In this document: positions 1-7,617 of the stretch, one piece after another
Numbering within the stretch: position 1 is the stretch's first letter
How the letters are laid out: every line of letters starts with the position of its first letter
NCBI GenBank assembly: GCA_934444895.1
Contig: CAKSDA010000040.1
Span: 1 to 13,311, forward strand
Reading direction: 5' to 3'
Length of the DNA: 13,311 bases
Source: an uncultured Eubacteriales bacterium
Lineage (GTDB): Bacteria > Bacillota > Clostridia > Oscillospirales > Acutalibacteraceae
Notes under the pieces: model-generated
The model's input: the letters and a program-made list of their open reading frames with translations, nothing else
Database searches by the model: none
What the model was told of the DNA's origin: nothing
Position numbers and translations under genes: made by a program

Positions 1-178
1 TCCCTGCAATGAATGTGCAAAGGCAATTATACAAATAGGTATCAGCGAAATTATTTATCTTGAAGATAAGTATGCCGAAACACCCAGCGTTATTGCGTCT
101 AAAAAAATGTTTGATTCTGCCGGAGTAAAATATCGCCTATATAAAACCGGCGGACATATGGTTAATTTAGAACTTTAA
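1..178 (+). CDS. dCMP deaminase family protein (ComEB-like), C-terminal fragment
   Basis: This is the last 58 residues of a gene that begins before the window; the reading frame starts at base 2 and stops at TAA 176-178. The fragment opens with PCNECAKAIIQIGISEIIY. The PCxxCA motif supplies two of the zinc ligands of the cytidine/deoxycytidylate deaminase fold. The following hydrophobic GI...IIYLE strand and the later AGVKYRLYK segment match the end of the dCMP deaminase/ComEB family. The family converts dCMP to dUMP for thymidylate synthesis, in the cytoplasm. The upstream His-Ala-Glu part of the active site is outside the window, so the exact subfamily (dCMP deaminase or another deaminase) cannot be fixed. 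A strong hairpin terminator follows directly, so the gene ends its transcript here. Confidence 0.8.
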   Translation, partial: PCNECAKAIIQIGISEIIYLEDKYAETPSVIASKKMFDSAGVKYRLYKTGGHMVNLEL

Positions 179-182
179 AAAT

Positions 183-234
183 TAAAATTTTAGTGTGGCA
201 GTGAGTATGGAAACTCGGTCACACTAAAATTTTA
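183..234 (+). terminator. Long hairpin terminator after the deaminase gene
   Basis: A perfect 15-bp stem pairs 183-197 with 220-234; its core is TTTTAGTGTG against CACACTAAAA. An inner 4-bp stem (203-206 with 213-216) closes a six-base ATGGAA loop. The upper stem is AT-rich and the 3' arm ends in a short T run (230-233), so it can act as an intrinsic terminator for the deaminase gene. Because the arms carry A runs on one side and T runs on the other, it could also work for minus-strand transcripts. Confidence 0.8.
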
Positions 235-291
235 TTAATTTGTGTTTTACTATTTAATCCGGATGTTATTATTTTAAAGGATGTGCATTTT

Positions 292-3200
292 TTGCTTCAG
301 TTTATTTTCGGCCGTGCCGCCACCGGGAAAACTACATATATAAACCGTCTTATCAAAGAGAACGACGATAAGGCTATTCTTCTTGTGCCTGAACAGTTTT
401 CGTTTGAAACGGAAAAGGAAATGCTTGATATTTTCGGCGGCGGATTTATGAATAAAGTTGAAGTGTTCAGCTTTACAAGGCTTGTAGATACCGTAGGGCG
501 ACTTTACGGCGGAAATGCCGGCGCTCGTATAACAGATTCCGAGCGAATTATGTTTTTGTGCCGCGCTGTGAAAAATCAAAAACATAATTTTAAGTATTAT
601 AAAGGTCTTACAAATATTTCAAGTTTTGTCAGTCAAATTTCCGGAATTATCAGCGAACTTAAAATGGCAGGTATTTTAAACAGTGATCTGCCTAGAATTG
701 CCGGTGAAATGGATAATTCGGTTTTAGGAGATAAATTATTTGACATTTCTTTAATTTTCTCTGCATATGACAAGATGATTAAAGGAACATATTCCGATCC
801 GCTTGACGATTTGGAATTTTTATATAATGCCACACTTGAAAATGCGTTTTTTAACGGAAAAACAGTATATATTGACGCTTTTAAGGGCTTTACCGGCAGC
901 CAAATTAAAATTTTAAAACTTATGATTTTAAACTGCAAAAATGTTGTAATATCTTTTTGCTGCGACGGATTTGAAGATTTTGAAAAAGGTGCCGGTACCT
1001 TTTCAAACATTAAGGCAGTTGCCTCATATTTAAAAAACTTTGCCGATGAAAACAATATTAAAACTTTAAAAAGTATTTATTTAAAGAAGCCTTTTTATTC
1101 TTCAAACGAGCTTTATAACCTTGAAAAACTCATGGCCTTTAACACATTTGATACATATGAAAAAGAGACATGCAATGTATGCGTATCAGAATTTGATACC
1201 CCGGATAAAGAAATCAACTTTGTATTTAAAATGATACACAAACTGGTAAGGACTGAAAACTATTCTTTCGGTGACTTTGTGGTAATTGCAAGGGATATCG
1301 ATAAATATAAAAACCAAATTGCAGTATCTTCAAAAAAATTTAAAACGCCTTGCTATATGGATGTAAAAAGAGAATTGATTTTTTCTCCTGTGGCCAGGTT
1401 TGCTCTTTCCTGCATAAAAGCCGCCGCTAATTTTAATACAGAAGATATTTTATGCCTTTTAAAAACCGGACTGACTTCAATAAAGGATATTGATATATCT
1501 TTATTGGAGGAATATGTTTATATTTGGGATATTAATAAAACCGCTTGGAATAAAGAATGGACTATGAATCCAAACGGTTTTATAACAAATGAAGAAGACA
1601 GAAACGCCGCTGATTCCGCAGAAAAGCTCAGTGCTTTAAACAGAATAAGAAAAAGTGTTGTTTTTCCTTTACTTAAGGTTAAAAAATCCTTTACCGGAAA
1701 CTGCAAAGACATAACGGAAGCTCTTTATAATTGCATAATTGAATTAAAAGCAGACGAAGCCGTTAAAAAATTATGTAATTATTTGCTTTTAAAAGATGAT
1801 AAAGCAAATGCCGATTATATTAACGCTTCGTGGGATGAAGTTATAAATACCTTTGACAGTATGGTGCGTTGTTTTTCAAATGAAAGTTTCTCCATCGGTG
1901 AATATTCCGATCTTTTAGAGATGTCTTTTAAAAACACTGCAATTGGTTCTGTACCTGTTATGTTGGATGAAGTTTCTGTGGGAAGCGCTGACAGAATTCG
2001 TCCTGCAAGGCCTAAAGTTGTTTTTGTTATCGGACTTTGCCAGGGAGAATTTCCGCGCATTTCAGACGACAAGGGACTGCTTTCAAGATATGACAGAAAG
2101 GCTCTTATTGATCTTGGGGTTCAAATTTCCGACCGTTTTAAAAAATCCGCCGTTGATGAAAAATACCTGTTATATGCTGCGCTTTGCTGTTCATGTGAAA
2201 AAGTTTTTGCAACATATCATTTAAAGAAAAGCAGCGGCGAAGCGACAGAAAAATGCTTTGCGGCCGAGAAAATAAACAGTTGTTTTTTAAACCAAAAAGA
2301 CTACAAAGCAGAACTTGAATTGTATCCTGAAACCGTTGACGACGGTTTTTATATGCTTGCGGAAAACTATAATAATAATTCTAAAATTTTCGCGACCCTA
2401 AAAGATTATTTTGAAAATGAAAGCAAGTACTGTGAAAAGGCAAAAGCACTTAAAAATGTTAATCCCATGCAAAATCGCAGATTAAATGAAAACACCTGCA
2501 AAAATCTTTTTAATAATGATTTGTTTTTATCTCCGTCAAAAATTGAGATTTACAATAAATGTGCCTTCAGATATTTTTGTTCGTATGTTTTAAATGTCAG
2601 CCGCTTGCAAAAGGCAGATTTAAATAACCTGCAACGGGGAACCATTGTACACTATGTTTTGGAAAATGTTTTAAAACAACAAAAAGATAATATAAAATTT
2701 ATAACTAAAGATGAAATATCCGAATCTGTAGATATGTTTATGGAAAAGTATCTGAAATCAATCAGCGGATATGAATATTTAGAAAATTCGCGGTTTAAAT
2801 TTGTTTACGGTGAAATAGCCAAAATGATTAAATATATTATTTTGCACATTTCAAAAGAATTTGCAAACAGCGATTTTTCTCCCGTAGACTTTGAACTTGA
2901 AATTTCAAATAACAGTGGAAAAATTCCTTCCCTTAAAATTGCTTTCTTGCCCGGAAAAAATGCCGTTATAAGCGGAAAAATTGACCGTGTGGATGTTTTT
3001 AAGGATAAGGAGTACGGCGATTTTGTTCGAATTGTGGATTATAAAACCGGGAAAATGATTTTTTCTTTGCCTGATGTACTTTTCGGACTAAATCTTCAAA
3101 TGTTGCTTTATCTTTATGCAATTAATAAAACAAAAGGGTCCGAGTATGAAAAAATGCTTCCGGCAGGGGTGCTTTATATGCCATCTAACAGAGGTATTAT

Positions 3201-3597
3201 AACTTCCGACGGCAAGGATCCTCTTACAATGAACGGCATGCTTTTAAATGATGAGCGAGTAATAGCAGCAATGGATAAAAACAATTTAGGTTGTTTTATT
3301 CCAAAGCCGCCTAAAGGTGAAAGGAAAACCGATCCCTTTGTTAAAAGAGAAGACTTTGAAACTGTTTTTAAATATCTTGAACAAATTGTAAAAAAAACTG
3401 CTTTGAATATTTCAAGCGGAATTTTTGATGTAAATCCCAGGGACAGCGCTGCACACATTGCGTGCGATTATTGCGATTTTGCCTCGGTTTGCTGTTTTGA
3501 AGATGATTTAAAGCACAATGAGCAAAGCGATATGACCGATTCGGAAGTTTTAGGAAAAATGAAGGAGGCATGCAACAATGAAATTCAGCCCGACTGA
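292..3597 (+). CDS. addB: AddB, helicase-nuclease subunit with Fe-S cluster
   Basis: AddB subunit of the AddAB (RexAB) helicase-nuclease, which resects double-strand breaks for RecA-dependent repair. TTG at 292 is the preferred start: the protein then begins MLQFIFGRAATGKT, the usual N-terminus of this family, and an AAAGGA ribosome binding site (276-281) lies 10 bases upstream. A GTG at 283 in the same frame is only one base from that site. With the 292 start the protein has 1101 residues. Visible motifs: the Walker A-like GRAATGKT at residues 7-14; the nuclease motifs GKIDRVD (Asp898) and VDYKTGK (Asp916, Lys918); and the four iron-sulfur cysteines Cys757, Cys1058, Cys1061 and Cys1067. The last three have the C-x2-C-x5-C spacing of AddB. 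The central region is not a full set of helicase motifs, as expected for this subunit. The end overlaps addA by 20 bases, so the two are probably translationally coupled. No convincing promoter is visible between the upstream terminator and the start. Confidence 0.96.
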   Translation: MLQFIFGRAATGKTTYINRLIKENDDKAILLVPEQFSFETEKEMLDIFGGGFMNKVEVFSFTRLVDTVGRLYGGNAGARITDSERIMFLCRAVKNQKHNFKYYKGLTNISSFVSQISGIISELKMAGILNSDLPRIAGEMDNSVLGDKLFDISLIFSAYDKMIKGTYSDPLDDLEFLYNATLENAFFNGKTVYIDAFKGFTGSQIKILKLMILNCKNVVISFCCDGFEDFEKGAGTFSNIKAVASYLKNFADENNIKTLKSIYLKKPFYSSNELYNLEKLMAFNTFDTYEKETCNVCVSEFDTPDKEINFVFKMIHKLVRTENYSFGDFVVIARDIDKYKNQIAVSSKKFKTPCYMDVKRELIFSPVARFALSCIKAAANFNTEDILCLLKTGLTSIKDIDISLLEEYVYIWDINKTAWNKEWTMNPNGFITNEEDRNAADSAEKLSALNRIRKSVVFPLLKVKKSFTGNCKDITEALYNCIIELKADEAVKKLCNYLLLKDDKANADYINASWDEVINTFDSMVRCFSNESFSIGEYSDLLEMSFKNTAIGSVPVMLDEVSVGSADRIRPARPKVVFVIGLCQGEFPRISDDKGLLSRYDRKALIDLGVQISDRFKKSAVDEKYLLYAALCCSCEKVFATYHLKKSSGEATEKCFAAEKINSCFLNQKDYKAELELYPETVDDGFYMLAENYNNNSKIFATLKDYFENESKYCEKAKALKNVNPMQNRRLNENTCKNLFNNDLFLSPSKIEIYNKCAFRYFCSYVLNVSRLQKADLNNLQRGTIVHYVLENVLKQQKDNIKFITKDEISESVDMFMEKYLKSISGYEYLENSRFKFVYGEIAKMIKYIILHISKEFANSDFSPVDFELEISNNSGKIPSLKIAFLPGKNAVISGKIDRVDVFKDKEYGDFVRIVDYKTGKMIFSLPDVLFGLNLQMLLYLYAINKTKGSEYEKMLPAGVLYMPSNRGIITSDGKDPLTMNGMLLNDERVIAAMDKNNLGCFIPKPPKGERKTDPFVKREDFETVFKYLEQIVKKTALNISSGIFDVNPRDSAAHIACDYCDFASVCCFEDDLKHNEQSDMTDSEVLGKMKEACNNEIQPD

Positions 3598-6500
3598 TAG
3601 TCAAAAAGACGCTATTAACTCCAAGGGCTCGGTAATTGTTACTGCTGCCGCCGGAAGCGGAAAGACCGCCGTTTTGGTTGAAAGGGTAATTAAGTTACTT
3701 TGTGATGAGAACAATCCCATCTCAGCCGACAGAATACTTATTGTTACCTTTACAAATGCAGCAGCCGCCGAAATGAAGGGAAGAATTGAAAAACGCCTTG
3801 CGCAGGAATGTGAAAAACACCCGGAAAATATAAATCTTTTAAAACAACAGCTCATAATTCAATCGGCAGATATTTGCACAATCGATTCTTTTTGTATCAG
3901 ACTTGTTCGCAATTATGCAAATATTTTAAAAATACCTTCTGATTTTAAAATTGCCGACGATTCGGTATCACAGAAAATTGCCGAAGATGTTTTGTCGGAA
4001 ATTTTCAGCGAAAAATTTGAGGAGGGGAACGATGAATTTATTAAGTTTTTATCCTCAATTAATTCAGTATATGGTGATGGTGCCGGAAAAGAAGCTATAA
4101 AAAATCTTTATCGGTTTTGCAGTAAAATGCCGTATCCTGAAAAATGGTTACACAACTGCGTGAAAAATTATGATTTCGACAGTAATAACGAAAATAAATA
4201 TACAAACTGCATTTTTAATAAGTTTATTTCGGAGCTTACTAAGGCCTGCGGCAGCATTGCCGATATAAAATCTGAAATTTGCTTTGATGAGTTGTTAAAA
4301 GAAAAGGTTAACCCTTCTGTTTTGATGCTTGAGGATGTTTTAAACAAACTGTTAAAACTATGTAAAGCAAAAGAATGGGACTTGGTATTTGAACTTTTGC
4401 ATTTTGATATGCCGGCATTTCCAAGACTAAGAAAGGGCACAAAATATAACGATGATATATTGGAATTTTCAAAAGAAACCTTTAATTCAGTAATAACAAT
4501 TATTAAAAAATATAAAAATATTTTTTGTATTGATTTTGAAGGTTTGAAATCCGAATTTTATAAACAAAAGTCTGTTATTTTGCAAATGTCGGATTTGTGT
4601 ACGGAATTTTCCGACCGCTATTTAAAAGAACATATAAAAAAATCGGTTTTGACATTCGAGCAAATTGAGAGGTTTGCTTTTAAACTGCTTACCGCTCCGC
4701 ATGAGCAAAACGAAGAAGGTAGTATATTAAAAGAAATAATTTCAAGGTATGATGATGTTTTGGTTGACGAATATCAGGATGTCAACAGCCTGCAAAACGA
4801 ACTTTTTAATATTATATCTGACAATTCAAAAAAGCTTTTTACAGTGGGCGACGCAAAGCAAAGCATTTACAGATTCAGGGGAACTGACCCATTGTTTTTT
4901 ATAAACAGGCAAAAATCCGCTAAAAAATACTCTCCGGAACTTTCAAACGAATCTTTAAAACGCATAATTTTATCTAAAAATTTTCGCAGCAAAAAGGGAA
5001 TATGCAATTTTACAAACGGATTGTTTTATGAAATAATGAGCGAGGATTTAGGCTCTATAGATTATAATGAAGATGAATTTTTATATACAGTCGATGAAAG
5101 TGATGACATCGATTCGGATGTTCATGTTCAAATAATTGAGCTTAAAGACGGCAAAAAGCCTACAGAAGCGGAAGCAGAATATATTGCTGATTATATTTAT
5201 AGCAGCGTTAACGGTAGGGTTAACAATAAAGCCGATTTATCCGATATATCGGATAAAAATCCAAAATACAGCGATTTTGCAATTTTAGGAAGAAACGGTA
5301 CGAATTTCAAAAAGTACTGTGATGCACTGAAAAAAAGGGGAATACCCGTTTCACTTGGCGGCGGCGATTATTTTAAAACAACCGAAATTATGACCATTAC
5401 TGCCTTGCTTAAGTCGATTGCTTCTCCCATGGATGATATTGCGCTTTTAAGCACAATGATGTCGCCGATTTTCGGATTTACCGCAGACGAGCTTGCCGCA
5501 ATTAAAACAAATAAAAAAGAAAAATTATTAAATGCCGTTTCGGCTTGCAAAACCGAAAAATGCATCAGTTTTTTAAAAACACTTTCAGAATATAAAAATA
5601 AATCTGTTTGTATGCCGGTTTCTCAGGTAATATACTATATTCTTGAAACTTCAGGATATTATCAAATGGTTTCGGCTATGAGTGACGGTAAACGCAGAAC
5701 CGGAAATTTGCAAATGCTAATTTCAATGGCAGAAGGTTTTTCAGGGGACGCAGCAGGGGATTTATCTGATTTTTTAAGATATCTTGAATATATAAAAACA
5801 ACTAATAAGATGGCTTCGGCAACCGTTAATGACAGCGATAGTGTAAACATTATTACAATCCATGCATCAAAAGGTCTGCAATTTCCGGTTTGTTTTTTGG
5901 CAGGATCAACTTCATATTTTAATTCCAATGAAAACAAGAGCGACATTTTATATAGTGATAACCTTGGAATTGCACTTAATATTTTTGATGACGAAGCTAA
6001 CAAAAAAACCGAAACCGTTTCAAGAAAGCTTATTGTAAACGAAAATCTTGCGCTTAGGTGCGGTGAAGAACAAAGACTTTTATATGTTGCGCTTACCCGC
6101 GCAGAGAAAAAAATGATAATTCCGATTCCGCTTTCTTCACCTGAAAAAAGATTTAAAAAAGAAATTAAAGCGGTGAGCAGCGGAATTTCAGAAAACGGCA
6201 GGTTAAAACCGGAAACGGTTTTGGAGTGTAAAAGCTATTCAGATATGATTTTAAAATATATTGTAACTCTGCCGGCATTTTTAAAAATATGCGATGATTA
6301 TGATATTTGTAATCAGCAGCTTTACAGTATAAAAAACAAGGGCTGCAGCGAAAATATTTCTATTTCTCTCTCCGACGGCGTTTTTGAAACAAATAGCGAA
6401 ACCGAGGCACCTTTATTGCCGGAAAAACCGGATAAAAACTATATGGAATATATTAAAACCGTTTTTGAATACAAATATCCTTATGAGGATTTAAGAAAAA

Positions 6501-7111
6501 TTCAAGCAAAAACTTCGGTTTCAAGTCTTACAAAAAACGAAAGCTCTTATGAATACTGCGCTGTTCAAAGACCGGGATTTTTATCAAACATAGGTCTTAC
6601 TCCTACAGAGCGCGGCACTGCACTGCATAAATTTATGCAATTTGCGGATTTTAAATCGGCGGCAAATAATATTCAAAACGAAATAAAAAGGTTGGAAAAT
6701 GAAAAATTTATTTCACTGCCGGAAGCAGAAGCCATTGATATTAAAAGAGTTGAAGCCTTTTTCAACACCGAAATTTTCAAGCGTCTTTTAAAAAGTCGAA
6801 AGGTTTTAAAGGAGCAAAGATTTATGACCTCGGTAAAGGCAGGGGAGATTTACGATAATTTAGATTCTAATCTTTCAAAACTGTCAGTAATTGTTCAGGG
6901 CGCTGTTGACTGCATGTTTTTCGAAGACGACGAAATTGTTTTAATCGATTTCAAAACCGACAAAACCAAAAGTGAAGACTATTTGCTGGAACATTATTCA
7001 GAACAACTCAGGTTTTACTCATCTGCGGTTAAAAAAATGTTTGAATTGCCGGTTAAAGAATGTTATATATACTCAATAAACATGGACAAATTTATACCGG
7101 TAAAAATATAA
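3578..7111 (+). CDS. addA: AddA, UvrD-like helicase and nuclease subunit
   Basis: AddA is the ATP-driven 3'-5' helicase of AddAB and carries a second RecB-type nuclease domain. The 1177-residue length is typical. Helicase motifs appear in order: the Q motif region (Gln9), Walker A AAGSGKT (24-30), Walker B VDEYQD (Asp397, Glu398), GDAKQSIYRFRG from Gly424 (motif III), IHASKGLQFP with His762, and LLYVALTRA with Arg841 (motif VI). The C-terminal nuclease domain shows RGTALHKF (His1017), QGAVDC (Asp1111), IDFKTDK (Asp1124, Lys1126) and a QLRFYSSA helix. No catalytic residue appears to be missing. The ATG at 3578 has a GAAGGAGG ribosome binding site at 3561-3568, nine bases upstream. The gene starts inside the end of addB, which supports equal production of the two partners. 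No convincing terminator follows before the next promoter at 7202. Confidence 0.97.
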   Translation: MKFSPTDSQKDAINSKGSVIVTAAAGSGKTAVLVERVIKLLCDENNPISADRILIVTFTNAAAAEMKGRIEKRLAQECEKHPENINLLKQQLIIQSADICTIDSFCIRLVRNYANILKIPSDFKIADDSVSQKIAEDVLSEIFSEKFEEGNDEFIKFLSSINSVYGDGAGKEAIKNLYRFCSKMPYPEKWLHNCVKNYDFDSNNENKYTNCIFNKFISELTKACGSIADIKSEICFDELLKEKVNPSVLMLEDVLNKLLKLCKAKEWDLVFELLHFDMPAFPRLRKGTKYNDDILEFSKETFNSVITIIKKYKNIFCIDFEGLKSEFYKQKSVILQMSDLCTEFSDRYLKEHIKKSVLTFEQIERFAFKLLTAPHEQNEEGSILKEIISRYDDVLVDEYQDVNSLQNELFNIISDNSKKLFTVGDAKQSIYRFRGTDPLFFINRQKSAKKYSPELSNESLKRIILSKNFRSKKGICNFTNGLFYEIMSEDLGSIDYNEDEFLYTVDESDDIDSDVHVQIIELKDGKKPTEAEAEYIADYIYSSVNGRVNNKADLSDISDKNPKYSDFAILGRNGTNFKKYCDALKKRGIPVSLGGGDYFKTTEIMTITALLKSIASPMDDIALLSTMMSPIFGFTADELAAIKTNKKEKLLNAVSACKTEKCISFLKTLSEYKNKSVCMPVSQVIYYILETSGYYQMVSAMSDGKRRTGNLQMLISMAEGFSGDAAGDLSDFLRYLEYIKTTNKMASATVNDSDSVNIITIHASKGLQFPVCFLAGSTSYFNSNENKSDILYSDNLGIALNIFDDEANKKTETVSRKLIVNENLALRCGEEQRLLYVALTRAEKKMIIPIPLSSPEKRFKKEIKAVSSGISENGRLKPETVLECKSYSDMILKYIVTLPAFLKICDDYDICNQQLYSIKNKGCSENISISLSDGVFETNSETEAPLLPEKPDKNYMEYIKTVFEYKYPYEDLRKIQAKTSVSSLTKNESSYEYCAVQRPGFLSNIGLTPTERGTALHKFMQFADFKSAANNIQNEIKRLENEKFISLPEAEAIDIKRVEAFFNTEIFKRLLKSRKVLKEQRFMTSVKAGEIYDNLDSNLSKLSVIVQGAVDCMFFEDDEIVLIDFKTDKTKSEDYLLEHYSEQLRFYSSAVKKMFELPVKECYIYSINMDKFIPVKI

Positions 7112-7201
7112 CCTGATTGTAAAGCGCCGTTCGGTTTCACTTGTTGTATTTAATAAATACTTGAGTTTTGCATTTATTTTTGAAAAAAATATTTATAGGT
7201 G

Positions 7202-7230
7202 TTGACAAACGCCGACTTATTGAGTATAAT
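7202..7230 (+). promoter_or_regulatory. Consensus sigma-A promoter of the trpXYZ-type operon
   Basis: TTGACA at 7202-7207 and TATAAT at 7225-7230 are both exact consensus boxes, separated by the optimal 17 bases. Transcription should start near 7237, just before the T-box leader. Such a strong promoter fits a gene controlled mainly by premature termination rather than at initiation. Confidence 0.92.
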
Positions 7231-7249
7231 ATTAAAAAATAAATATTAA

Positions 7250-7519
7250 ACCTTTGATTAAGAGTAGTAGGTTGGTAATTACTCCCAAAGAGAGCTGCGG
7301 TTGGTGTAATGCAGTGCGGTAATATCTTCTGAATGGACTTATGAGGGCAATCCGAAAAGCTTTTGCTTAGTAGGGGAGACGGGAATTCCACCCGTTACAA
7401 ACGGAACATATATGTCAGTATATGAAATAAGTGCGTTTCGTTATTTTTTTCGAAGCGAATTTGGGTGGTACCGCAGGATTGTTTATAACTCTTGTCCCAT
7501 TTGGGATAAGAGTTTTTTT
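7250..7519 (+). promoter_or_regulatory. T-box riboswitch, tryptophan (UGG) specifier
   Basis: A T-box leader senses uncharged tRNA and allows read-through of a terminator when the cognate amino acid is scarce. The T-box sequence TGGGTGGTACCGC is at 7462-7474. Upstream lie the stem I signatures: AGTA-type loop E sequence near 7262-7269, AGAGAGC at 7289-7295, the GCTGC/GCAGT stem (7294-7298 with 7311-7315), and a specifier loop GAA-TGG-A at 7331-7337. Reading the codon after the loop E GAA gives UGG (7334-7336), tryptophan. A stem II-like ACGGG...CCCGT hairpin follows around 7379-7395. The antiterminator can form by pairing GGG 7463-7465 with CCC 7496-7498, and these C's are also part of the terminator. 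The tRNA-binding bulge reads TGGT (7466-7469). The specifier is inferred from position; the downstream transporter of the trpXYZ type supports it. The 5' boundary is approximate. Confidence 0.93.
7487..7519 (+). terminator. T-box-controlled intrinsic terminator
   Basis: A 12-bp stem pairs 7487-7498 (AACTCTTGTCCC) with 7503-7514, with one G-U pair and an ATTT loop, followed by a T run through 7519. Its 5' arm shares the TCCC segment with the antiterminator, so terminator and antiterminator exclude each other. It should stop transcription when tRNA-Trp is charged. Confidence 0.92.
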
Positions 7520-7538
7520 GTTTATAGGAGGAATTAAT

Positions 7539-7577
7539 ATGGGAATTATACGATGGCGAATTTTAACCTTTTTATGA
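7539..7577 (+). CDS. Putative 12-residue leader peptide with one Trp codon
   Basis: Between the T-box terminator and the first transporter gene there is a very short ORF encoding MGIIRWRILTFL, stopping at TGA 7575-7577. It has a textbook ribosome binding site, AGGAGG at 7526-7531, seven bases before the ATG. That is a better site than the one in front of the transporter gene itself. Codon 6 is TGG (7554-7556). The last codons, around 7566-7573, can pair with the ribosome binding site of the next gene. These properties suggest a regulatory leader peptide working on read-through transcripts, but this is inference: an ORF of 12 codons can occur by chance, and I know of no family for it. It could also simply be an mRNA entry site left by deletion of an older gene. 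Confidence 0.5.
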   Translation: MGIIRWRILTFL

Positions 7578-7610
7578 TTAATTTTAATTTTATATTTTAA
7601 AAAAGAAGGT
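7566..7610 (+). promoter_or_regulatory. Possible hairpin masking the ribosome binding site of the binding-protein gene
   Basis: ACCTTTTT (7566-7573), inside the end of the leader ORF, can pair with AAGAAGGT (7603-7610), the ribosome binding site of the gene starting at 7618. This gives eight consecutive pairs including one G-U, with a 29-base AT-rich loop. The helix is weak (three G-C pairs counting only Watson-Crick) and may not form well alone. A ribosome on the leader ORF would prevent it. Confidence 0.3.
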
Positions 7611-7617
7611 AATTATT

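Noticed and set aside
240..272. Possible promoter in front of addB
   Set aside because: TTGTGT and TATTAT can be picked out, but the spacing is over 20 bases and the implied start site would leave no room for the ribosome binding site.
1943..2224. Second plus-strand ORF inside addB
   Set aside because: It lies in another frame within an intact, well-conserved gene, and has no ribosome binding site or recognisable domain.
7146..7160. Short palindrome GTATTTAATAAATAC after addA as a terminator
   Set aside because: The stem is only six bp, almost all A-T, and has no T run directly after it; too weak to call.
7137..7391. Minus-strand ORF across the T-box leader
   Set aside because: It overlaps the consensus promoter and conserved stem I of the T-box on the other strand; the RNA signal explains the sequence.
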